64,000 bases of DNA. Source: Cellulomonas sp. S1-8 (GTDB lineage Bacteria; Actinomycetota; Actinomycetes; Actinomycetales; Cellulomonadaceae). Under the pieces are notes generated by a model. The model saw only the letters and a program-made list of their open reading frames with translations. It did not search any database and was not told the origin of the DNA. The DNA lies in NCBI RefSeq assembly GCF_026184235.1, contig NZ_CP110806.1, forward strand, positions 310,001 through 374,000, read 5' to 3'. This document shows positions 24,936 to 33,844 of this stretch, piece by piece. Position numbers and translations under genes: made by a program. Position 1 is the first letter of the stretch; each line of letters starts with the position of its first letter.

Positions 24936-25828
24936 CGCGTGCTCCCGTCGTCGCCGTAGAGGCGCAGGAACAGGCTCTCGAGCGACGGCGGCGCGACGGT
25001 GAGCGTCGTGATGCCGTAGGGCGTCAGGGTGGCCATCGCGTCGCCGACGTGGGCGGAGTCGACGGTCGCGACCAGGCGGTCCCCGTCGAGGTGGGTGCTG
25101 CCCAGGGTGCCGAGCGCGGCGGCGTCGGGCGCGCGCGTCAAGGTCGCGTGGATGGTGGTGCGGGTCTGGCCGCGCAGGTCGGTGAGCGTGCCGGACTGCA
25201 CGATGCGCCCGTCGCGGATGATGCTGATCCGGTCGGCCAGGCTCTCGATCTCGGCGAGGATGTGGCTCGAGAGCAGCACGGTCGTGCCGCGCTGCTTCGC
25301 CTCCCCGATCACCTCCTGGAACACGTTCTCCATGAGGGGGTCCAGGCCGCTGGTCGGCTCGTCGAGCACCAGCAGCTCGACGTCGGACGCGAGCGCCGCG
25401 ACGATCGCGACCTTCTGCCGGTTGCCCTTGGAGTACTGCCGGCCGCGCTTGGTGGGGTCGAGCTCGAAGCGGTCGAGGAGGTCCGCGCGGCGCTGCTCGT
25501 CCAGGCCGCCGCGCAACGCGCCCAGCAGGTCGATCGCCTCGCCGCCGGTCATGCTCGGCCACAGCGAGACGTCGCCGGGGACGTACGCGAGGCGCCGGTG
25601 CAGCTCGACGACGTCCCGCCACGGGTCGCCGCCGAGCAGCCGGACCGTTCCCGCGTCGGCCCGCAGCAGGCCCAGCAGCACGCGGATGGTCGTGGACTTG
25701 CCCGCGCCGTTCGGGCCCAGGAAGCCGTGGACCTGTCCCCGCTCGACGTGCAGGTCGAGGCCGTCGAGGGCGCGGAACCGGCCGAACGACTTGGTCAGGC
25801 CCTGGATGTCGATCACTGCGTCGCTCAT
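24932..25828 (-). CDS. ABC exporter ATP-binding protein
   Basis: 298 residues: Walker [11 protein letters not shown], signature-like [11 protein letters not shown], Walker [15 protein letters not shown]-loop SSHI. The C-terminal extra domain ([11 protein letters not shown]) is that of DrrA-type exporters. It energises the permease encoded next to it by an ATGA overlap. Divergent from a TetR gene that probably represses the pair. Confidence 0.93.
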   Translation of the reverse strand: MSDAVIDIQGLTKSFGRFRALDGLDLHVERGQVHGFLGPNGAGKSTTIRVLLGLLRADAGTVRLLGGDPWRDVVELHRRLAYVPGDVSLWPSMTGGEAIDLLGALRGGLDEQRRADLLDRFELDPTKRGRQYSKGNRQKVAIVAALASDVELLVLDEPTSGLDPLMENVFQEVIGEAKQRGTTVLLSSHILAEIESLADRISIIRDGRIVQSGTLTDLRGQTRTTIHATLTRAPDAAALGTLGSTHLDGDRLVATVDSAHVGDAMATLTPYGITTLTVAPPSLESLFLRLYGDDGSTR

Positions 25829-25835
25829 GGAACCA

Positions 25836-25879
25836 GTGAACTCCACAGGCGGGGAATTCCACAAGAGGGGAACTCCACA
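25836..25879. promoter_or_regulatory. Three direct repeats of GKGAAYTCCACA
   Basis: GTGAACTCCACA (25836), GGGGAATTCCACA (25851) and GGGGAACTCCACA (25867) lie at 15-16-base spacing between the ABC operon and the TetR gene; probable TetR operators. Half-sites GGAATTCC are themselves palindromic. Confidence 0.6.
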
Positions 25880-25901
25880 CGAGAGGACTTAGGATCGGCT
25901 C

Positions 25902-26489
25902 ATGGCCGGCGAACGCGCGCGACCCACCGGCCGTCGCCCGGGGGACTCGGGCACCCGCGACGCGATCCGCGACGCCGCCCTCCGGCTGTTCGCGGAGCAC
26001 GGCTACGACGGCGCGTCCGTCCGTGCCATCGCCGCCGCTGCGGACGTCGACCCCGCGCTCGTCCGGCACTTCTACGGCGACAAGGAAAGCCTCTTCGCCA
26101 CGGTCGTCGCCGACCAGACCGGCATCGCGCCCGTGCTCGCGCAGGCCGCCGCCGCCGACGGGGCCACCGCGGGGCGCGAGTTCGCCGACGCCTACCTGGG
26201 TCTGTGGGAGCGCCCGCTCGTCCGCCCGATCCTGCTCGCCCTCGTCCGCTCGGCCACGACATCGCCGCGAGCCGCGCACATGCTGCGCGAGATGCTCGGA
26301 GCGCGCGTACGCGAGGCGTCGGGCGGCGACCCCGAACGGGCGCGGCGGCTCACGCTCGCCGGGGCGAGCCTCCTGGGCATCGCGGTCGCACGGCACGTGG
26401 TCGGCGTCGGCCCGATCGCCGACCTGGCGTACGACGACCTCGTCGACCAGGTCGCACCCGCGGTCCAGCAGTACCTGACGGGGGACTGA
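25902..26489 (+). CDS. TetR family regulator
   Basis: 195 residues: TRDAIRDAALRLFAEHGYDGASVRAIAAAADVDPALVRHFYGDKESLFATVV in successive helices gives the HTH. The C-terminal domain (TetR_C-like, MLREMLGARVREASGG) resembles regulators of drug exporters. Divergent from and probably repressing the adjacent ABC exporter; weak AGGA ribosome site. Confidence 0.9.
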   Translation: MAGERARPTGRRPGDSGTRDAIRDAALRLFAEHGYDGASVRAIAAAADVDPALVRHFYGDKESLFATVVADQTGIAPVLAQAAAADGATAGREFADAYLGLWERPLVRPILLALVRSATTSPRAAHMLREMLGARVREASGGDPERARRLTLAGASLLGIAVARHVVGVGPIADLAYDDLVDQVAPAVQQYLTGD

Positions 26490-26506
26490 ACCGGTCCGTC
26501 GGCGCC

Positions 26507-27061
26507 TCAGCGCACCGCGTAGCGCAGCATGACGACGCCGCCGTCGAAGCGACGCTCCGCCAACAGCTCCAGGTCCAGGCGCACGTCGTCCGGGTACACG
26601 CGGGTGCCGCCGCCCAGGATCGCGGGCCCGACGTAGAGCTGGATCTCGTCGACGAGGCCGGCGCGCAGCGCGTGGGCGGCGATCGTCGGGCCCTCGATGA
26701 TGAGGTCCCCCGCGGACCGCTCCTTGATCTCGCGGACGCGGTCGACGTCGAACGTCCGCTCGATCCGGGTGCGTGCCGTGGGCACGGACGTCAGCGTCGT
26801 CGAGAACACGACCTTCTCGCCCCGCTGCCACCACGCGGCGAACGCCTTGCCCTCCGCGGACTCGGCGAGGGTCGGGTCGGTCTCCCAGACCTGCATCTCC
26901 TCGTACATGCGTCGCCCGTAGAGGTGCGTCGTGACGTCGGCCATCGCGTCGGTGATGAAGGCGTGGAAGCCCTCGCTGACCGGCATGAAGTCGTAACGAC
27001 CCTGCGCGTCGTTGACGTACCCGTCGAGCGACCCGGAGAGGGCGTAGAGGAGTCGGCCCAT
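26507..27061 (-). CDS. Dihydrofolate reductase-like (RibD C-terminal) protein
   Basis: 184 residues: GRLLYALSGSLDGYVND at the start, YGRRMYEEMQVWE, and DLIIEGPTIAAHALRAGLVDEIQLYVGPAILGGGTR in pieces are the RibD_C/DHFR-family signatures for NADPH binding. Such actinobacterial proteins are of unknown substrate. ATG at 27061 with GGTGGGG upstream. Confidence 0.88.
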   Translation of the reverse strand: MGRLLYALSGSLDGYVNDAQGRYDFMPVSEGFHAFITDAMADVTTHLYGRRMYEEMQVWETDPTLAESAEGKAFAAWWQRGEKVVFSTTLTSVPTARTRIERTFDVDRVREIKERSAGDLIIEGPTIAAHALRAGLVDEIQLYVGPAILGGGTRVYPDDVRLDLELLAERRFDGGVVMLRYAVR

Positions 27062-27081
27062 GGTCCCCACCGTAGCGAGGG

Positions 27082-27549
27082 TCACCGGACCGCCGCGAGC
27101 ACCTGCGGGTCGGCGCAGCCGCGCGCGAACCCGGCGATCCGCCGGTCGACGTCCCGCTGCAGCACGACGCGCCCGACCCGCTCCGCCACGGGCGCCAGCC
27201 ACCGCGGCCGGCACGTGAAGCTGTACCGCCACGCCGCGCGCGTGCCGCCGTCCGGCAGCGCCGTGAAGCGCCACCCGCCGGCCATGACCGCGAAGAACCA
27301 CGGCCCCTCGACCATCCTCATGCCGACGTTCGTCGGAGGGTTGTAGGAGACGTACTCGCTGACCATCCGCAGCCCCGTGCGGTGCAGCGTGAGCGTCCGG
27401 ACGCCCTTGGCCGGGGTCGTCGCGCCGTCGAGGAACGCCTGCCGACGGATGAACGGGTCCCAGCGCAACCGGACTGCACCCGTCGTCTGGGACACCGCGA
27501 AGGCGACGTCGGGGGTGACGGGGACCTCGACGGTGGACTCGACGATCAT
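27082..27549 (-). CDS. SRPBCC (START-like) family protein
   Basis: 155 residues with the helix-grip pattern: MIVESTVEVPVTPDVAFAVSQ, VRLRWDPFIRR, GGTRAAWRYSFTCRPRWLAPVAERVGR. Likely a lipid- or aromatic-binding cavity protein of the polyketide cyclase/dehydrase group. It starts 20 bases from the end of the DHFR-like gene upstream in orientation terms and lies on the same strand. Confidence 0.8.
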   Translation of the reverse strand: MIVESTVEVPVTPDVAFAVSQTTGAVRLRWDPFIRRQAFLDGATTPAKGVRTLTLHRTGLRMVSEYVSYNPPTNVGMRMVEGPWFFAVMAGGWRFTALPDGGTRAAWRYSFTCRPRWLAPVAERVGRVVLQRDVDRRIAGFARGCADPQVLAAVR

Positions 27550-27601
27550 CCCGCCGACAGTAGGCGTCACGGGCGTCCGCGCCTCCCGAGGCGGGCCCTC
27601 G

Positions 27602-27853
27602 TCAGCCGGATGCCACCAGCTCGACCTCGAACCCGTCCGGGCCCTCGAGGTACGCGGCATAGTGGTCGGGGCCGCCCGCATGGGGGTGCCGGTCGGGGAA
27701 GAGGAGCGTCCAACCGTGCTCCTGCGCGGTGACGGTCAGGGCATCGACGTCCTGCGACGCCCCGGCGTGGAACGCGACGTGGTTGAGTCCCGGACGACGG
27801 CGCTCGTGCGGCGTGCCGACGACGCCGCGCGTCGACATGCGCTGATCCTGCAC
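27602..27853 (-). pseudogene. Remnant of a VOC (glyoxalase-fold) protein, C-terminal half
   Basis: Only the second half of a VOC fold can be read: HERRRPGLNHVAFHAG, DVDALTVTAQEHGWTLLFPDRH, YAAYLEGPDGFEVELVASG. VOC proteins normally have about 120 residues; here 83 at most. The N-terminal half is not found in any frame in 27854-28070, though scraps with coding-like third-position GC occur. Either a truncated gene or one with unusual start. Confidence 0.5.
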
Positions 27854-28074
27854 CAGGCGACGCGGGTGCCGGACCTGGTGAGTCGGGCGGTGACCTCACG
27901 ACGGAGTGCAGCGTTCGGGACCTCATGTGTCCCCAACGCTGAACAGGACAGACTGCGCGACGCAGGCGGCGACCGACACCCGGTGATCGCCGACGGCGGC
28001 GAGTTCGAGCCCGGACCCGCCCTGCTGGTCGACGCCCTCGAGGCGACTGCCGGTCGTCACTGACGTCGGCCGCC

Positions 28075-28590
28075 TCAGTCCTCCTCGACGAGCGCCGTCC
28101 ACCGCAGGTGCACGTCGAGCGGCAGGCCGTCCTCGGTGTGCTCGTCGTCGACGTGGGCGCCGGGCACCGCGCGGCGCATCGCCTGCGGGACCGGCCGCGC
28201 GACGGGTGCGCCGTAGTCGTCCGTCCAGTCGATCTCGTCGTCGTCCGTCGGGTCGAACGCGATGCCGTGGTCGGCCCAGAAACCGGCGTCGTACCGCTCC
28301 TCGATGGTCCGCAGCAGCTCCCACGTCGGACGCTCGTAGTCCGCCGTGTCCTCGGCCGACGCGTACCGGGAGTAGTAGCAGGCGCCGAGGATCCAGTACG
28401 CGGCCAGCGCGGTGGCGCGGTCCGTCGTCGGGTCGTCGAGCACGAACCGGATCGTCGCGTCCCCGCTGTCGTAGCTCGTGCGTCGGACGAACGTGTGCCG
28501 CTGCTGCGCCGTCGCGGAGCGCAGGAAGTCGCGAAGGAACAGCTCGGGCTCGTCGAGCGGTGCCTCGGGCTGCGGCGTCGGGGTGCTCAC
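28075..28590 (-). CDS. DUF4274-like protein
   Basis: 171 residues, acidic and soluble. The block ATIRFVLDDPTTDRATALAAYWILGACYYSRY resembles the DUF4274 repeat in which a residue-position count of remaining items is followed by TALxxYW. No catalytic motif. GTG at 28590, no clear ribosome site. Confidence 0.5.
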   Translation of the reverse strand: MSTPTPQPEAPLDEPELFLRDFLRSATAQQRHTFVRRTSYDSGDATIRFVLDDPTTDRATALAAYWILGACYYSRYASAEDTADYERPTWELLRTIEERYDAGFWADHGIAFDPTDDDEIDWTDDYGAPVARPVPQAMRRAVPGAHVDDEHTEDGLPLDVHLRWTALVEED

Positions 28591-28679
28591 GTCGGGAGCG
28601 TAACCCTCGCGTCGGGCGCCGGCTCGACGGGGTGGGTGGCGCCCGTCGCGTGGAGCCTGCGCCGGCGACGACACCCGAC

Positions 28680-28692
28680 CCTTACGTCAAGG
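28680..28692. promoter_or_regulatory. Dyad CCTTACGTCAAGG upstream of SulP
   Basis: CCTT/AAGG arms around ACGTC, 96 bases before the SulP start, resembling MerR-type operators. A MerR gene lies 3.8 kb downstream. Confidence 0.35.
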
Positions 28693-28787
28693 TAGGGTGC
28701 CGGGGGCGCGTCGTCGCGCCCCCCACCCAGACCTCGCCGCACCCGCGGCCCGGGCGTGCGCGCCCACGTGATGAACGGATCGACCGC

Positions 28788-30302
28788 GTGACGACTGCCG
28801 TGCCCACCACCCCGCACGTCCCCGAGGCCGCCGAGGTCCACTCGGTGCGTGCCGCCCTGCGCTCGCCGCGCCGCCTGCGCACCGAGGTCCTCGCCGGGCT
28901 CGTCGTCGCGCTCGCGCTGATCCCCGAGGCGATCTCCTTCTCGATCATCGCCGGCGTCGACCCCCGGGTCGGCCTGTTCGCCTCGTTCACGATGGCCGTC
29001 TCGATCGCGTTCCTCGGCGGACGACCCGCGATGATCTCCGCCGCGACCGGCGCGATCGCGCTCGTCGTCGCACCGATCGTCCGGGAGCACGGCCTGGACT
29101 ACCTGCTGGCCACCGTGATCCTCGGCGGCGTCATCCAGGTGGTGCTCGGGCTGACGGGCGTCGCGCGGCTCATGCGGTTCGTCCCGCGCTCGGTGATGAT
29201 CGGGTTCGTCAACGCGCTGGCCATCCTCATCTTCCTGGCCCAGCTGCCGCACCTGACCGACGTGCCGTGGGCCGTGTACGTGCTGGTCGCCGTCGCGCTC
29301 GCCCTCATGGTCCTGCTGCCGCGGTGGACCAGCGTCGTCCCGGCGCCGCTCGTCGCGATCGTCGTGCTGACGGCGTTCACCATGGTGACCGCGCTGGCCG
29401 TGCCGACGGTCGGCGACGAGGGCGAGCTGCCCCGCTCGCTGCGGTCCCTGCTGATCCCCGACGTCCCGTTCACGCTCGAGACGCTGCGGATCATCGCGCC
29501 CTACGCGGTGACCGTGGCGATCGTCGGGCTGCTCGAGTCGCTGCTGACGGCCAAGCTCGTCGACGACGTCACCGACACGCACTCGGACAAGACCCGCGAG
29601 AGCTGGGGCCAGGGCGCGTCCCAGATCATCACCGGCTTCTTCGGTGGCATGGGCGGCTGCGCGATGATCGGCCAGACGATGATCAACGTGAAGGCGTCGG
29701 GTGCGCGGACCCGGATCTCGACGTTCCTCGCCGGGGTGTTCCTGCTCGCGCTGGTCGTCGGCGCGGGCGACCTCGTCGCGCAGATCCCGATGGCGGCCCT
29801 CGTCGCCGTCATGGTCGTCGTCGCGGTCTCGACGTTCGACTGGCACTCGCTGCGCACGCTGCGGCGCATGCCGCGCAGCGAGTCCGTCGTCATGCTGACG
29901 ACCGTCGCGATCACCGTCGCCACCCACAACCTGGCGTACGGCGTCGTCGCGGGCGTGCTCGTCGCGATGGTGGCCTTCGCGCGACGCGTCGCGCACCTCA
30001 CCGAGGTCGTCCGGCTGGACGACAGCGACGACGACGGCGAGGCCGTCTACGCCGTGACCGGTGAGCTGTTCTTCGCGTCGTCCAACGACCTCGTCTACCA
30101 GTTCGACTACGCGGGCGACCCGCAGCGCGTCGTCATCGACATGGCCGACGCGCACATCTGGGACGCGTCGACCGTGGCGACCCTCGACGCGATCCGCACC
30201 CGGTACGCGCGCAAGGGCAAGGAGGTCGAGATCATCAACCTCGACACCGACAGCGCCCGCCGGCACGAGCGCCTCGCGGGGCGGCTCGGCCAGGGGCACT
30301 GA
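28788..30302 (+). CDS. SulP family anion transporter with STAS domain
   Basis: 504 residues. The transport domain starts [24 protein letters not shown] and contains the [20 protein letters not shown] and [22 protein letters not shown] signatures of SulP/SLC26 carriers. A C-terminal STAS domain follows ([20 protein letters not shown]). It could carry sulfate, bicarbonate or another small anion. GTG start at 28788 is the only in-frame choice; convergent with rnj, separated by a hairpin. Confidence 0.9.
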   Translation: MTTAVPTTPHVPEAAEVHSVRAALRSPRRLRTEVLAGLVVALALIPEAISFSIIAGVDPRVGLFASFTMAVSIAFLGGRPAMISAATGAIALVVAPIVREHGLDYLLATVILGGVIQVVLGLTGVARLMRFVPRSVMIGFVNALAILIFLAQLPHLTDVPWAVYVLVAVALALMVLLPRWTSVVPAPLVAIVVLTAFTMVTALAVPTVGDEGELPRSLRSLLIPDVPFTLETLRIIAPYAVTVAIVGLLESLLTAKLVDDVTDTHSDKTRESWGQGASQIITGFFGGMGGCAMIGQTMINVKASGARTRISTFLAGVFLLALVVGAGDLVAQIPMAALVAVMVVVAVSTFDWHSLRTLRRMPRSESVVMLTTVAITVATHNLAYGVVAGVLVAMVAFARRVAHLTEVVRLDDSDDDGEAVYAVTGELFFASSNDLVYQFDYAGDPQRVVIDMADAHIWDASTVATLDAIRTRYARKGKEVEIINLDTDSARRHERLAGRLGQGH

Positions 30303-30314
30303 CCCGGGGGACCT

Positions 30315-30342
30315 GACCCCCGGGGCACCGCCCCGGGGGGTC
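30315..30342. terminator. Bidirectional hairpin between SulP and rnj
   Basis: GACCCCCGGGG (30315-30325) pairs with the CCCCGGGGGGTC run at 30331-30342 around a 5-base loop, with one bulged base. Confidence 0.8.
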
Positions 30343-30345
30343 GCG

Positions 30346-32025
30346 TCAGGAGTCGAGCGTCACGGCCACCACGACGGGCTGCGGGCCGCCGCGCCGACGC
30401 AGCACCCGCTCGGCCGCGCGTCGCACCAGCTGGTCCAGCGCGTCGGTGTCGGTGAGCGCACCCTTGGGCGCGTTCTGCAGGGCCGTGCGGATCGCCTTGT
30501 CGACCGCGGCCTGCGCGTCCTCGGCGTGCGCGACACCGGTCGAGATGAGCTCGACCGGCTCGGCGAGGTTCGCGGCGTCGGCGTCGACGACCGCGACGAC
30601 CGTCACCACGCCGCCGTCACGCAGCTCCCGGCGCTGTGCGAGCAGCCGCTCGTCGGTGCGTCCGACGACACCGTCCTCGACGTACACCTCGGCCGCGGGC
30701 ACGCTGCCGACGACCTTGGCGCGCCCGTCGATCAGGTCGATGACGTCACCGTCGCGGACCACCAGGACGTTCTCGGGTGCCATGCCCGTGCGCAGCGCGA
30801 GGTCCGCGTTGGCGCGCAGGTGCTTGGCCTCGCCGTGGATCGGCATGACGATGCGCGGGCGCAGCACGTTGTACAGGTAGACCAGCTCGCCTGCGCTGGC
30901 GTGCCCGGAGACGTGGACGCGGGCGTTGCCCTTGTGCACGACGCGCGCCCCGCGGTCGGTCAGCCGGTTGATGACCCGGTAGATCGCGGTCTCGTTGCCC
31001 GGGATCAGCGACGACGCCAGCAGGACCGTGTCGCCCTCGCCGACCTCGATCTGGTGCTCGCCGCGCGCCATCCGCGACAGCGCCGCGAGGGGCTCGCCCT
31101 GGGAGCCCGTGCAGATGTACGCGACCTTGTGGTCGGGCATGCGCTCGAGCTGCTTGGGGTCCACGACGACGCCGTCGGGGATCGTCAGGTAGCCCAGGTC
31201 CTGCGCGATCTTCATGTTGCGGACCATCGACCGGCCGACGAACCCGACCTTGCGGTTGTGCTGGACGGCCGCGTCGACGACCTGCTGGATCCGGTGCACG
31301 TGGCTGGCGAAGCTGGAGACGACCACGCGGCGCTTCGTCGAGGCGAACACCTCGCCGATCGCGGGCGTCAGGTCACGCTCGGAGATCGTGAACCCGGGCA
31401 CCTCGGCGTTGGTGGAGTCGACGAGGAACATGTCGATGCCCTCGTCGGAGAGGCGGGCCAGGTGCCGCACGTCGGTGAGGCGCCCGTCGAGGGGGAACTG
31501 GTCCATCTTGAAGTCGCCGGTGTTGACGAGCATGCCCGCGGCGGTGCGGACCGCGACGGCCAGGCCGTCGGGGATGGAGTGGTTGACCGCGACGAACTCC
31601 AGGTCGAACGCACCGATCGTCGTCCGGTCACCCGCCTTGACCTCGGTGGTCACCGGGCGGATGCGGTGCTCCTCGAGCTTCGCCGTGATGAACGCGAGCG
31701 TCAGCCGCGAGCCGACGACGGGGATGTCGGGGCGCTCGCGCAGCAGGTACGGCACGCCGCCGATGTGGTCCTCGTGGCCGTGCGTCAGGACGATCGCGTC
31801 GATGTCCTGCCAGCGCCCGGCCAGCGACGTGAAGTCGGGCAGGATGACGTCGACGCCGGGGTGGTCCTCCTCGGGGAAGAGCACGCCGCAGTCGATGACG
31901 AGCAGGCGTCCGGCGTGCTCGAGCACCGTCATGTTCCGCCCGATCTCACCCAGCCCGCCCAGGGGTGTGATGCGCAGCCCCCGCGCCGGCAGTGCGGGAA
32001 GACGGTTCTGACGTGCGCGGGTCAT
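30346..32025 (-). CDS. rnj: Ribonuclease J
   Basis: 559 residues: metallo-beta-lactamase motif LTHGHEDHIGG, then the beta-CASP features (VVVSSFASHVHRIQQ, SGHASAGELVYLYNVLRPRIVMPIHGE) and the C-terminal RNase J domain. It processes and degrades RNA by 5'-exo and endo cleavage. ATG at 32025 has GAGGAG four to five bases before it. In many actinobacteria rnj follows dapA; here the upstream neighbour is a MerR gene on the same strand. Confidence 0.96.
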   Translation of the reverse strand: MTRARQNRLPALPARGLRITPLGGLGEIGRNMTVLEHAGRLLVIDCGVLFPEEDHPGVDVILPDFTSLAGRWQDIDAIVLTHGHEDHIGGVPYLLRERPDIPVVGSRLTLAFITAKLEEHRIRPVTTEVKAGDRTTIGAFDLEFVAVNHSIPDGLAVAVRTAAGMLVNTGDFKMDQFPLDGRLTDVRHLARLSDEGIDMFLVDSTNAEVPGFTISERDLTPAIGEVFASTKRRVVVSSFASHVHRIQQVVDAAVQHNRKVGFVGRSMVRNMKIAQDLGYLTIPDGVVVDPKQLERMPDHKVAYICTGSQGEPLAALSRMARGEHQIEVGEGDTVLLASSLIPGNETAIYRVINRLTDRGARVVHKGNARVHVSGHASAGELVYLYNVLRPRIVMPIHGEAKHLRANADLALRTGMAPENVLVVRDGDVIDLIDGRAKVVGSVPAAEVYVEDGVVGRTDERLLAQRRELRDGGVVTVVAVVDADAANLAEPVELISTGVAHAEDAQAAVDKAIRTALQNAPKGALTDTDALDQLVRRAAERVLRRRGGPQPVVVAVTLDS

Positions 32026-32066
32026 GGAGCTCCTCGGGTCGGGTGCGGTACGGCGGTGGTGGATGG

Positions 32067-32525
32067 TCATGGGTGACCACCCGGGTCGACGTCACCGCGC
32101 GGGTGCAGCGCGCGCAGCTCGTCGGCGAAGGTCTCGGCGTTGGACAGCTGTTGGCGGAGGCTGGCGCACCGCTCCTCGACGGCGAGCCGGAACGCCTCGA
32201 GGCGTTCCGCGACCTGCCCGCGCTCGGCGTCGGCCGTCGCGGGGTCGTCGAGCGCGTCGATCGTCTCGAGCAGCTCACGCATCTCCTCGAGGGAGAAGTC
32301 GAGCGGCTTCATCCGACGCACCAGCTGGAGCCGGGCGATGTCCGTCTCCGCGTACAGGCGGAAGCCGCCCTGCGAGCGTGCCGACGGCACGACCAGGCCG
32401 ACCTCTTCGTAGTAGCGGATCGTGCGGAGCGACAGGCGGGTGCGTTCCGCGACCTCACCGATCTGCTTGTGGTCGACGCCTGTGCGCCCGCCTCCTGCCG
32501 TCACAGGGGTCAAATCTACCGGCAC
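32067..32525 (-). CDS. MerR family transcriptional regulator
   Basis: 152 residues: IGEVAERTRLSLRTIRYYEEVGLVVPSARSQGGFRLYAE in two blocks gives the winged HTH, and a long helix (LLETIDALDDPATADAERGQVAERLEAF) the dimerisation coil. No metal cysteines. Start uncertain (GTG 32525 or 32504), since TTGACC reading like a -35 box overlaps the first codons. Same strand as rnj, 41 bases apart; divergent from the desaturase gene, a possible target. Confidence 0.85.
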   Translation of the reverse strand: MPVDLTPVTAGGGRTGVDHKQIGEVAERTRLSLRTIRYYEEVGLVVPSARSQGGFRLYAETDIARLQLVRRMKPLDFSLEEMRELLETIDALDDPATADAERGQVAERLEAFRLAVEERCASLRQQLSNAETFADELRALHPRGDVDPGGHP

Positions 32526-32698
32526 GGGAGAGTGACCGGCGACGCGGACGCCCGCGCCAGGTCCGTTCGACCCGCCGAGGGGGGAACTTCCAGCGTACGC
32601 TCGGCGTCGTCACCGCCCGGGCCGTTATCTTCGTCCTGCCCGTCACCGGCGTCGGGCACCACGCGCCGTTCGGCCCCTGCGGAAAGGTCCGGAGATCC

Positions 32699-33757
32699 AT
32701 GACGACGACAGGCACTGCCCGCGAGCAGTACGTCAGCGACTTCACCGAGCTGAATCGCACCGTGCAGGCGTCCGGGCTGATGCGCCGCCGGCACGCCTAC
32801 TACTGGACGCGGTTCGTGACGTTGACGGTGCTGCTCGCACTGACCGTCGTGGCCTTCGTCCAGATCGGTGCGTCGTGGTGGCAGATGGTCACCGCCGCGG
32901 TCCTCGCGTTCCTGCTCGGTCAGGTGATGTTCCTGGGCCATGACGCCGCGCACCGCCAGATCTTCCAGTCCAACCGGTGGAACGACTGGGCCAGCCTCGT
33001 CATCGCCAACCTGTACGCCGGCATGAGCTACGGCTGGTGGCAGAACAAGCACTCCAAGCACCACGCGAAGCCCAACCAGATCGGCGCGGACCCCGACATC
33101 GGCACGGGCGCCCTGGTCTTCCACACCGAGGACCTCAAGGCGCCCCGCACCGGCCTGGTCGGCTGGTACACGCAGCGCCAGGGGTGGCTGTTCTTCCCGC
33201 TGCTGCTCCTCGAGGGCCTCAACCTGCACATCTCCGGGGTGAAGACGATCTTCGGGCGCGGGCCCGTCAAGCGCCGCCCCGTCGAGATCGCGTTCGTGAC
33301 CCTGCGGCTCGGCAGCTACCTCGCGCTGGTCTTCTGGTTCCTGCCCGTCGGCATGGCCTTCGCGTTCCTCGGGGTCCAGCTCGGCCTGTTCGGCCTGTAC
33401 ATGGGCGCGGTGTTCGCCCCCAACCACAAGGGCATGCCGCTGGTTCCCCGCGACGCCCGCATCGACTTCCTGCGCCGTCAGGTGCTGATGAGCCGCAACG
33501 TCCGCGGCGGTCGCGCCACCGACATGATGATGGGCGGTCTGAACTACCAGATCGAGCACCACCTGTTCCCGAGCATGCCGCGGCCCCACCTGCGCAAGCT
33601 GCAGCCGATGGTCCGGGAGTTCTGCGCGGAGCGCGACGTGCCGTACAGCGAGGTGGGCCTGCTCGAGTCGTACGGGATCGTCATCCGCCACCTCAACGAG
33701 GTCGGCCTGAAGGCACGCGACCCGTTCCTCTGCCCCCTGGCCCAGGACCTGCGCTGA
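32699..33757 (+). CDS. Membrane fatty-acid/acyl-lipid desaturase
   Basis: 352 residues with the three histidine boxes of the membrane diiron desaturases: HDAAHRQ, HSKHH and QIEHHLFP. Several hydrophobic helices flank them. The QIEHH box, with Gln in the first place, is typical of front-end or DesA3-like desaturases; it introduces a double bond in acyl chains and so adjusts membrane fluidity. ATG at 32699 follows GGAAAGG/GGAG. The last 70 residues are soluble. Confidence 0.93.
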   Translation: MTTTGTAREQYVSDFTELNRTVQASGLMRRRHAYYWTRFVTLTVLLALTVVAFVQIGASWWQMVTAAVLAFLLGQVMFLGHDAAHRQIFQSNRWNDWASLVIANLYAGMSYGWWQNKHSKHHAKPNQIGADPDIGTGALVFHTEDLKAPRTGLVGWYTQRQGWLFFPLLLLEGLNLHISGVKTIFGRGPVKRRPVEIAFVTLRLGSYLALVFWFLPVGMAFAFLGVQLGLFGLYMGAVFAPNHKGMPLVPRDARIDFLRRQVLMSRNVRGGRATDMMMGGLNYQIEHHLFPSMPRPHLRKLQPMVREFCAERDVPYSEVGLLESYGIVIRHLNEVGLKARDPFLCPLAQDLR

Positions 33758-33764
33758 GTCCCCA

Positions 33765-33840
33765 CGTCGAGTGCGGGGGACACCGCACGAGTGCGGGGGT
33801 CGTTTCCCCCGCACTCGACGCGTTTCCCCCGCACTCGACG
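33765..33840. terminator. Hairpin with duplicated arm between desaturase and MerR
   Basis: A 16-bp stem (33765-33780 with 33805-33820). The right arm is duplicated: the 20-base unit at 33801-33820 is repeated exactly at 33821-33840, and a partial left arm is also present at 33789-33802. Alternative pairings are possible. Confidence 0.8.
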
Positions 33841-33844
33841 GCGG

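Noticed and set aside
23334..26834. One 1166-codon minus-strand frame covering permease and ATPase
   Set aside because: The frame is correct only for the permease. The ATPase is read in another frame with its own start and Walker motifs.
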